This document shows positions 33,285 through 40,521 of a stretch of 64,000 bases of DNA, piece after piece. Positions within the stretch are counted from its first letter, which is position 1. Each line of letters opens with the position of its first letter. A program made the position numbers and the translations under genes. The notes beneath the pieces are model-generated. The model saw only the letters and a program-made list of their open reading frames with translations. It was not told where the DNA came from and did no database searches. This stretch comes from Ancylobacter mangrovi. GTDB lineage: Bacteria > Pseudomonadota > Alphaproteobacteria > Rhizobiales > Xanthobacteraceae. The stretch spans positions 248,001 through 312,000 of the forward strand of contig NZ_JANTHZ010000002.1 of the NCBI RefSeq assembly GCF_024752355.1, read 5' to 3'.

Positions 33285-34328
33285 ATGCCGAACTGCGCCG
33301 AAGCACGGACCAGCCGACCTGTGACGAAGATGGGCGGCGCGCTCGCGCTGGTCGCGGCCGCCGCGGTGCTGGCCTGCACGCTCGGCCCGTCTCCGGCGCG
33401 CGCCGCGGATCAGGTCCGCCTCGCGCTGCCATGGCTGGTCAGCGGCAAGAACGCCGCCTTCTTCGTCGGGCAGGCCAAGGGCTTCTACGCCGACGAGGGG
33501 CTCGACGTCACGATCTCGCGCGGCAGCGGCTCGGGCGACACCATCAAGCGCATCGCCGCCGGCGAATCCACCTTCGGCCTCGCCGACTCGGCCGCCATCC
33601 TCGCCGCCCAGGCCAATGATGGCTCGCCGGTGAAGATCGTCGCCATGATGTCCGGCAAGTCGTCGGTGGCGATCCTCTACGTCACGGAATCGGGCATCAA
33701 GACGCCCGCCGACCTCAAGGGCAGGAAGATCGGCCGCTCCGCCGCCGGCGCCTCGGTCAATATGTTCCCGGCCTTCCTGAAGGCCAACAATCTGGACCGC
33801 ACCAGCTTCGAAGAGGTGGTGACGGCCCCGGCGACCTTCCTGCCACTGCTGCTGTCGCGGCAGGTCGACGCGGTGCTCGACCAGAGCTCCTATCTCGTGC
33901 GCTACCGCAAGGGCGCGGCCAAGGAAGGGCTCCACATCGACGCCTTCGGCTTCGGCGACTACGGCGTGCAGGTCTATGGCAATGCGCTGATCGCCAGCGA
34001 CGAGCTCATCAAATCGAACCCGGACCTCATCCGGCGCTTCGTGCGGGCCTCGATCAAGGCCACCGAATGGTCGTTCGCCCACATGCCCGAGGCGGTCGAG
34101 ATCCTGCGCAAGTCCAACCCGCAGATCGAGACCGACGTCGGCGAGGCGGAGCTGCTCGACGAGAAGGACTCGGCGATGACGCCCGAGGAGGCCAAGCACG
34201 GCCTCGGCTATGTCGATGCCGACCGCATGACGCAGATGCAGAAGGACCTGGTGGACCTCATCGGCCTGAAGAAGGTCCTGCCGCTCGACCAGATCTACAC
34301 GCTCGACTTCCTGCCCAAGAAGAGCTGA
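33285..34328 (+). CDS. ABC substrate-binding protein, NMT1/THI5 type
   Basis: Periplasmic binding protein of 347 residues with a strong ribosome-binding site. The N-terminus has 15 polar residues before a hydrophobic core (MGGALALVAAAAVLACTLG) ending at ARAA, so the start may instead be the Met at residue 16. The mature part contains RGSGSGDTIKRIAAG, nearly the same as in the 1527 protein, so the two binding proteins are paralogues. It leads an operon with an LLM monooxygenase, ATPase and permease. The ligand is probably a sulfonate- or amine-like compound attacked by that monooxygenase. Confidence 0.88.
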   Translation: MPNCAEARTSRPVTKMGGALALVAAAAVLACTLGPSPARAADQVRLALPWLVSGKNAAFFVGQAKGFYADEGLDVTISRGSGSGDTIKRIAAGESTFGLADSAAILAAQANDGSPVKIVAMMSGKSSVAILYVTESGIKTPADLKGRKIGRSAAGASVNMFPAFLKANNLDRTSFEEVVTAPATFLPLLLSRQVDAVLDQSSYLVRYRKGAAKEGLHIDAFGFGDYGVQVYGNALIASDELIKSNPDLIRRFVRASIKATEWSFAHMPEAVEILRKSNPQIETDVGEAELLDEKDSAMTPEEAKHGLGYVDADRMTQMQKDLVDLIGLKKVLPLDQIYTLDFLPKKS

Positions 34329-34396
34329 CCGCAAGCTCACCGCCACACGGGGCCCGGGCACTATCCGGTCCCCGCCCGGCCGGGCGCGAGCCCGCA

Positions 34397-34428
34397 CCGG
34401 CGCCCCCGCCGGCCCGTTCCGGCGCCGG
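34397..34428 (+). other. GC-rich stem-loop between binding-protein and monooxygenase genes
   Basis: The arms CCGGCGCC (34397-34404) and GGCGCCGG (34421-34428) are perfect reverse complements with a 16-base loop. There is no T-run. The hairpin could protect the 3' end of the binding-protein mRNA and lower read-through. In GC-rich sequence such pairings also arise by chance. Confidence 0.4.
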
Positions 34429-34450
34429 CCACCAGAGGAGTCGCCCGAGC

Positions 34451-35788
34451 GTGAGCACCGCGAAACGGCAGATGAAGCTCGGGGCGTTCTTCCACCCGAC
34501 GGGCCATCACATCGCCGCCTGGCACCATCCCGGCGCCCAGATCGACGCTGGCACCAACTTCGCCCATTACGTCGAGATGACGCAGATGGCGGAGGCGGCG
34601 AAGTTCGACCTCGTCTTCCTCGCCGATGCGGTGGCGACCCGCGACGGGGACCTCGAGGGCCTGTCGCGCTGGCCCCAATATATGTGCTTCTTCGACCCGG
34701 TCGTGCTGCTGTCCGGGCTCGCCGCCGCGACCAACCGGATCGGCCTCGTCGCCACCGCGACCACGAGCTACAACGAGCCCTACAACCTCGCGCGCAAATA
34801 CGCCTCGCTCGACCATCTGAGCGGCGGGCGCGCCGGCTGGAACGTGGTGACGTCGGGCAACGTCAGCGAGGCCTATAATTTCGGGCGCGAGGCCCATTAC
34901 GGCCATGGCGAGCGCTACCAGCGCGCCTCCGAGTTCGTCGACGTCGTGAAGGGGCTGTGGGACAGCTATGACGACGACGCCTTCGTCCGCGACCGCGCCT
35001 CCGGGCGCTACCTGCTGCCCGAGAAGCTCCATTTCCTCGACCACCATGGCGAACACTTCGCGGTGCGCGGCCCGCTGAACATCGCCCGGCCGCCGCAGGG
35101 CTACCCGGTGCTGTTCCAGGCGAGCGCGTCGGATGTCGGCAAGGACCTCGCGGCGCGGATCGCCGAGGTGCTGTTCACACCGCTGCACGATCTCGAGCGG
35201 GCGCAGGCCTTCTACCGGGACATGAAGGCGCATGCGGCGACCTTCGGGCGCACCGCCGACGACCTTCTGGTCATGCCGGGCCTCAACGTCGTCGTCGGCA
35301 CGAGCCGGAAGGAGGCCGAGGAGAAGCTCGACTTCCTCAACCGGTCGATCCATCCGGCGGTCGGCAAGGAGCTGCTCTCGAACGCGCTGGGCGGCATCGA
35401 CCTTTCCGAGGTCGACGTCGACAAGCCGCTGCCCGACCACATCATCCCGGCCGAGCAGCGCCGCACCAACCCGCGCTATGCCTACCTGTTCAAGGAAAAG
35501 CTGACGGTGCGCCAGATGTACCAGCGCTACGGCGCGGCCCGTGGCCAGCGCACCGTGATCGGCACGCCGACGGAGATCGCCGACCAGATGGAGCGCTGGT
35601 TCGTCGAGCGCGGCGTGGACGGTTTCCTGGTGCAACCCCCTGTGCTGCCGCTCGGCCTGCGCGAATTCATCGAGATGGTGGTGCCGGAATTGCAGGATCG
35701 GGGCCTGTTCCGGACGGACTACACCGGCACGACGCTGCGCGAGCATCTGGGCCTGCGCCGTCCTGCGGGAATCCATGCGGTTCACTGA
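34451..35788 (+). CDS. LLM-class flavin monooxygenase, NtaA/SnaA/DszA family
   Basis: FMNH2-dependent monooxygenase of 445 residues. Family hallmarks are KLGAFFHPTGHHIAAW at the N-terminus, SLDHLSGGRAGWNVVTS, and a large insertion compared with SsuD. Relatives cleave C-N bonds (nitrilotriacetate) or oxidise organosulfur compounds (dibenzothiophene sulfone). I chose the GTG at 34451, with AGAGGAG about 11 bases upstream; the ATG seven codons later is an alternative. No flavin reductase is encoded nearby, so it must borrow one. It lies between the binding-protein gene and the ATPase gene of the same importer. Confidence 0.87.
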   Translation: MSTAKRQMKLGAFFHPTGHHIAAWHHPGAQIDAGTNFAHYVEMTQMAEAAKFDLVFLADAVATRDGDLEGLSRWPQYMCFFDPVVLLSGLAAATNRIGLVATATTSYNEPYNLARKYASLDHLSGGRAGWNVVTSGNVSEAYNFGREAHYGHGERYQRASEFVDVVKGLWDSYDDDAFVRDRASGRYLLPEKLHFLDHHGEHFAVRGPLNIARPPQGYPVLFQASASDVGKDLAARIAEVLFTPLHDLERAQAFYRDMKAHAATFGRTADDLLVMPGLNVVVGTSRKEAEEKLDFLNRSIHPAVGKELLSNALGGIDLSEVDVDKPLPDHIIPAEQRRTNPRYAYLFKEKLTVRQMYQRYGAARGQRTVIGTPTEIADQMERWFVERGVDGFLVQPPVLPLGLREFIEMVVPELQDRGLFRTDYTGTTLREHLGLRRPAGIHAVH

Positions 35789-35861
35789 ATGCGGCGCCAT
35801 CGCGGGCCGCAACGTCGCGTGCGCGCACTGCGCGCCGATGCCGAAGCAGAAAGGATGATGG

Positions 35862-36698
35862 ATGACGATGGCCCTGCCGATGAGGCGATCGTCCGCGCGG
35901 GCGGCAGAGCTGGCGCCGGCTCCGTCCACGGATGATCCCATTCTCCAGTTCCGCAATCTGTCGATGGACTATACCGGCCGCTCCGGCCGGGTGACTCGCG
36001 CCCTCGACGGCATCGACGCCAGCGTCGGCCGCGACGAGTTCGTCACCCTGCTCGGCCCCAGCGGCTGCGGCAAGAGCACGCTGATGAAGATCGCGGCAAG
36101 CGTGGTGCGGGCCACCGGCGGCGAGGTGCTGTTCGAGGGTCGCCCGCTGGCGAAGCCGACCTCGCGCATCGGCATGGTCTTCCAGCAGCCGATCCTGATG
36201 CCGTGGCGCAGCGTGCTCGACAACGTGCTGTTCCCGATCGAGATGATGGGCCGCTCGCCGCGCAAGCATGCCGAGCAGGCGCGCGAACTCCTGGAGCTGG
36301 TGGGGCTCAAGGGCTTCGAGAGCGCCATGCCGAGCGAGCTTTCCGGCGGCATGCAGCAGCGCGTCGCGATCTGCCGGGCGCTCATCTACGATCCCGTGCT
36401 GCTGATGATGGACGAGCCCTTCGCCGCGCTCGACGCCATGACCCGCGAGGATCTCGGCATCGAGCTGCTGCGCATCTGGAGCGAGCGGCGCAAGACGGTG
36501 CTGTTCGTCACGCACAGCATCCAGGAAGGCATCCTCCTCGCCGACCGCGTGCTGGTGATGACCGCCCGCCCCGGGCGCATCGCCGCGTCCATCCCGATCA
36601 CGCTGCCGCGCCCCCGCGGCATGGACATGGTGTCAACCGATGAATACGGCCGCTACGCTCAGCAAATCCGCTCCATCATCGCCGGAGCCGGCCACTGA
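35862..36698 (+). CDS. ABC transporter ATP-binding protein, Tau/Ssu type
   Basis: ATPase of 278 residues. Walker A is [12 protein letters not shown], the Q-loop segment VFQQPILMPWRSVLDNV, the signature LSGGMQQR, Walker B LLMMDEPFAALDAM and the switch VTHSIQEGI. The pattern matches nitrate/sulfonate/taurine importers. It follows the monooxygenase gene by 73 bases and its 3' end overlaps the permease gene. Confidence 0.92.
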   Translation: MTMALPMRRSSARAAELAPAPSTDDPILQFRNLSMDYTGRSGRVTRALDGIDASVGRDEFVTLLGPSGCGKSTLMKIAASVVRATGGEVLFEGRPLAKPTSRIGMVFQQPILMPWRSVLDNVLFPIEMMGRSPRKHAEQARELLELVGLKGFESAMPSELSGGMQQRVAICRALIYDPVLLMMDEPFAALDAMTREDLGIELLRIWSERRKTVLFVTHSIQEGILLADRVLVMTARPGRIAASIPITLPRPRGMDMVSTDEYGRYAQQIRSIIAGAGH

Positions 36699-37488
36699 CC
36701 GTCCCGTCCCCTCGCGGGTGATGCGCTTCGTGCGCGAGAACGCCGCCGCGGTGCTCGTCTTCGCAGTGCTGATCGCGGTGTGGGAGCTCTCCTGCGAGTG
36801 GGGCGACGTGCCGACCTGGCTGCTGCCCTCGCCGAGCCGCATCCTCGTCGAGCTGTGGGGCGCGCGGGCGATATTGCCGCTCCATCTCTACACCACGACC
36901 ATCGAGGTGCTGCTCGGCTTCTGCCTGAGCGTGGTGGTCGGCGTGCCACTGTCGATCCTGATCGTGCTGTCGCCGCTGGCGCGCAAGGTGGTCTATCCGA
37001 TCCTCGTCGTGCTGCAGTCGGTGCCGAAGGTGGCGCTGGCGCCGATTCTGCTCATCTGGATCGGCTACGGCACCGAATCCAAGGTACTGATCGCCTCGGT
37101 GACGGCGTTCTTCCCGATCGTCATCAACACCTCGGCCGGCATGGCGGCGGTGCCGCGTGAGCTGCTCGAGCTCAGCCGCTCGCTCGACTCGCCCAGCCTC
37201 AAGGTGTTCTGGAAGGTCCGGCTGCCCTTCGCCATGCCCTATCTGTTCAGCGGCATGAAGGTGGCCATGGCGCTGGCGCTGATCGGCGCCGTGGTCGGCG
37301 AGTTCGTCGGTTCGGACCGGGGGCTCGGCTACCTGATCCTGACCTTCTCCAGCACGATGAACACCGCCCTCGTCTTCGGGGCGATAACGCTGCTGGCGAT
37401 CCTCGGCATCTGCCTGTTCTATCTCGTCAGCGGCGCCGAGCGCCTTTTCTGCCCGTGGTATGTCGGCAATGACGAGGGCCGGCTCTAG
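36640..37488 (+). CDS. ABC transporter permease, Tau/Ssu type
   Basis: Permease of 282 residues with six or so membrane helices and the EAA loop (ELSRSLDSPSLKVFWKVRLPFAMP). The listed start overlaps the ATPase gene by 59 bases, which is long; the ATG at 36721 (MRFVREN) is a plausible alternative that removes the overlap and loses only a polar N-terminus. It is the last gene of the operon and converges on the PQQ dehydrogenase gene. Confidence 0.88.
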   Translation: MNTAATLSKSAPSSPEPATDRPVPSRVMRFVRENAAAVLVFAVLIAVWELSCEWGDVPTWLLPSPSRILVELWGARAILPLHLYTTTIEVLLGFCLSVVVGVPLSILIVLSPLARKVVYPILVVLQSVPKVALAPILLIWIGYGTESKVLIASVTAFFPIVINTSAGMAAVPRELLELSRSLDSPSLKVFWKVRLPFAMPYLFSGMKVAMALALIGAVVGEFVGSDRGLGYLILTFSSTMNTALVFGAITLLAILGICLFYLVSGAERLFCPWYVGNDEGRL

Positions 37489-37557
37489 AGGGCCCTCGAC
37501 GCGGCACGGCGCGCACCACTCGCAATGGCGATGCGCCGATAGGATGTCCGGCCGACC

Positions 37558-39972
37558 CTATTTCGGCAGGGCGTAGGCGATCACCTCGTCGCCGATCGGC
37601 GTTTCCATGAAGTGGTGGCCGCCGGTCATGATGACGACGTATTGCCGGCCGTTGGCCTCGTAGGTCATGGGCGTCGCCTGCCCGCCCGCCGGCAGCTTGT
37701 CCTCCCACACCGTCTTGCCGGTCTCGATGTCGATCGCCCGGATCAGGTCGTCGGTGGCGGCGGCGATGAAGATCAGGCCGCCGGCGGTGACGAGCGCGCC
37801 GCCATTGTTGGGCGTGCCGATGTTCACCGGCAGCATGGAGGGTATGCCGAACGGCCCGTTGTTGAGCGCCTGGCCGAGGGGACGGTCCCACAGCGTCTTG
37901 CCCGACTTCAGGTCGAAGGCCTGGATGCCTCCATAGGGGGGCTGCTTGCACAGCAGGCCGGTGAAGGGCAGGCGCCATCCGGCATTGACGTTGATGGCGT
38001 AGGGCGCGCCCGCCTGCGGGTCGCCGGCGCCCTCGGCGCCGCCGCCGAGATCGCCGCCACGCGCCTCGCCGCGCGGCGTCCAGCCCAGCTTGTCGGCCTC
38101 CGCGCGCGGCACCAGCCGGTTGTAGTTCGGCATGTCGTTGTAGTTGGCGATGACGATGCCGCGCTTGGGGTCGACCGCCACGCCGCCCCAGTCCGAGCCG
38201 CCATTATAGCCGGGATACTCCACCGAATGGGTGTCGCTGGTCGGCGGCGTGTAGAAGCCCTTGTAGGACGCCTCGCGGAACTGGATGCGGCAGGCCATCT
38301 GGTCGATCGGCGACATGCCCCACATCGAGGCCTCGGTCAGGTCGGGCTTGCGCAGCGTGTGGTAGAGCGAGAAGGGCTGGGTGGGCGAGCGCTGGTCCGG
38401 CTCCACCCCGCCCTGCGCCACCGGCCGCTCCTCGACGCCGGTCAGCGGCTTTCCGGTGCGGCGGTCGAGGATGTAGATGTCGCCCTTCTTGCTGGGCAGC
38501 ACCAGCGCCGGCACCGTGCCGTTCGCCGTCGGGTAGTCGACCAGCGTCGCCTGCGAGCCGAGATCGTAGTCCCACACGTCCTTGTGCACGGTCTGGAACG
38601 TCCACACCGGCTTGCCGGTGGTCACGTCGATCGCGGTGAGCGAGGAGCTGTAGGCGTTCTCGGCGTCCGAGCGGCTGCCGCTCCAGTAGTCGACGGCCGA
38701 ATTGCCGAGCGGCAGGTAGACATAGCCGAGCGCCTCGTCGCCGGTCGCGGTGGTCCACATGTTGGGCGTGCCGCGTGTGTAGATCTTGCCCTCCGGCGGC
38801 GGGTTGGGCAGGTCCGGCTGGGTCATGTCCCAGCCCCAGCGCTGCGCGCCGGTGACCGCGTCGAAGCCCTTGATCACGCCCGACGGGGCGTCGCGCTTCT
38901 GGCCGTCGAGTATCTGGTGCCCGATCACGATCACGCCGCGCACGATGGTCGGCGCGGAGGTCATCGACACCATGCCGGGCACGATGCTGCCCATGTTCTG
39001 AGAGGTCGAGACCTGCCCGTCCTCGCCGAAGTCGGCGCAGGGCTTGCCGGTGCGCGCATCGACCGCGATCAGCCGGGCGTCGAGCGTGCCCTCGATGATG
39101 CGCGTCGCGCAGGCGGCATCCGCGCTGGCGCCCGGCACCACGTAATAGGCCACGCCGCGGCAGGCCGCCGTGTAGGGAATGGCCTGGTCCGGCACGCCGG
39201 GGTCGTAGCGCCAGCGCTGCTCGCCGGTCGCCGCGTCATAGGCGATCATGATGTTCTTCGGCGTGCAGACATAGAGCAGCCCGCCGACCTTGAGCGGCGT
39301 GTTCTCGGCGCCGTACTTGCCGGCGGCGAAGTCGGACTGCGGCATGTCGCCGGTATGCACCAGCCAGGCGCGCTTCAGCTCGCCGACATTGCCGGCGTTG
39401 ATCTGGTCGAGCGGCGAGTAGCGCCGGGCGCTGTAGGTGCCGCCATAGGCGGGCCAGTTCTCGCCCACCTTCTGCAGCGAGGGCTCGCCCATGCCGGCCT
39501 CGGTGGCGCCGGGAACCGGGCTCTTCAGGAAGGACGGGGCGCTGTAGGCGATGGCCGCGCCGACCACGACCGCGATCACCAGCACGCCGACGATCGCGCC
39601 CCAGGCGGTGCGCCAGCCACAGGTGTAGGGCCGCATCGCCGGCAGCGCGGCGAGCACGAAGACGAGCAGCACCAGCGGCGCCACGGTGCGCGGCACCAGG
39701 GCCCAGCCATTGGCGCCGACCTCCCAGAAGGCCCAGACGACGGTCGCCAGGAAGACAATCACATAGAGCCAGACGCCGAGGCTTCGTCGCATCGCAATGA
39801 GCACGCCCGAGACCAGGAGGCCGGCTCCGGCGAGGGCGTAATAGGGTGAGCCGCCGAGGCTGATCAGCCACACACCCCCCACGAGCAGGGTGATGCCGAT
39901 CAGCGCGAGGACGGCGCCGAGGATGCGAGTCGCCCACACGGATGCGGTGCGCGCGTGATGGATGTCTGACAT
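37558..39972 (-). CDS. gcd: membrane-bound PQQ-dependent glucose/quinate-type dehydrogenase
   Basis: Quinoprotein of 804 residues. The first 150 or so residues form about five membrane helices that bind ubiquinone; the rest is an eight-bladed propeller facing the periplasm. NTPLKVGGLLYVCTPKNIM, HKDVWDYDLGSQ with the catalytic-type Asp, and PSKKGDIYILDRRTG with the PQQ-contacting Lys follow the order in E. coli Gcd. Typical substrates are glucose, quinate or other polyols, oxidised with electrons passed to quinone. No PQQ biosynthesis genes are in the window. It is monocistronic by position, with 206 bases to the next gene. Confidence 0.88.
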   Translation of the reverse strand: MSDIHHARTASVWATRILGAVLALIGITLLVGGVWLISLGGSPYYALAGAGLLVSGVLIAMRRSLGVWLYVIVFLATVVWAFWEVGANGWALVPRTVAPLVLLVFVLAALPAMRPYTCGWRTAWGAIVGVLVIAVVVGAAIAYSAPSFLKSPVPGATEAGMGEPSLQKVGENWPAYGGTYSARRYSPLDQINAGNVGELKRAWLVHTGDMPQSDFAAGKYGAENTPLKVGGLLYVCTPKNIMIAYDAATGEQRWRYDPGVPDQAIPYTAACRGVAYYVVPGASADAACATRIIEGTLDARLIAVDARTGKPCADFGEDGQVSTSQNMGSIVPGMVSMTSAPTIVRGVIVIGHQILDGQKRDAPSGVIKGFDAVTGAQRWGWDMTQPDLPNPPPEGKIYTRGTPNMWTTATGDEALGYVYLPLGNSAVDYWSGSRSDAENAYSSSLTAIDVTTGKPVWTFQTVHKDVWDYDLGSQATLVDYPTANGTVPALVLPSKKGDIYILDRRTGKPLTGVEERPVAQGGVEPDQRSPTQPFSLYHTLRKPDLTEASMWGMSPIDQMACRIQFREASYKGFYTPPTSDTHSVEYPGYNGGSDWGGVAVDPKRGIVIANYNDMPNYNRLVPRAEADKLGWTPRGEARGGDLGGGAEGAGDPQAGAPYAINVNAGWRLPFTGLLCKQPPYGGIQAFDLKSGKTLWDRPLGQALNNGPFGIPSMLPVNIGTPNNGGALVTAGGLIFIAAATDDLIRAIDIETGKTVWEDKLPAGGQATPMTYEANGRQYVVIMTGGHHFMETPIGDEVIAYALPK

Positions 39973-40178
39973 GGTCGTTCCGCGCTCTTCTGGGGGGACA
40001 GTGCAGAAGAAACCGGCCCCGGGCGCGTATGGTTCCGGATTTTCTGCCCTTCCCCAGCGCGAAAAGACTACTTACCTACCGGCATTTGCGGGCTCCGAAG
40101 CAACCTGCCGCGACGTCAGCGGCGCCTTGAAGTTCCACGATTTCCGACGGCCTGCGCGGGCGGTGTGGAGGTCCCCGC

Positions 40179-40379
40179 CTATTGCGGCGGCGGCGTCATG
40201 ATGGGCGCGACGCCCGGCCCGACGGCGAACTCGTCGCTGACGAAGCCGATCACCGCGAGAATGAGCAGCATGATGACGAGGACGATGAGAAGACCCCGCA
40301 TCCCGTAGGCGCGGTGGCCGAAGAAACCTCCCCCGCCGAGCAGGAGGAGGATGAGGATCACGATCAGAAGGGTCTGCAT
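40179..40379 (-). CDS. small membrane protein, 66 residues
   Basis: Short protein with two very hydrophobic stretches (TLLIVILILLLLGGGGFFG and GLLIVLVIMLLILAVIGFV) and a Pro-rich tail (MTPPPQ). The ATG at 40379 has GGGGAGAG upstream. It resembles many small two-helix proteins of Hyphomicrobiales of unknown function. It lies between the PQQ dehydrogenase gene and a protease gene, all read on the minus strand, and may be transcribed alone. Confidence 0.7.
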   Translation of the reverse strand: MQTLLIVILILLLLGGGGFFGHRAYGMRGLLIVLVIMLLILAVIGFVSDEFAVGPGVAPIMTPPPQ

Positions 40380-40521
40380 GGCGCTCTCCCCGATGGCCTG
40401 TCCCAATTGGGCTTGTGCCGACTGGGCCCTGTCCCGGAACCATCACGGCAATGCGCCGCGCCGGCTCCCGGTTCCCGGCCGTCGGTTCCCCTGGGTCGCG
40501 GGCCGCGGTTCGCGTGTCGCG

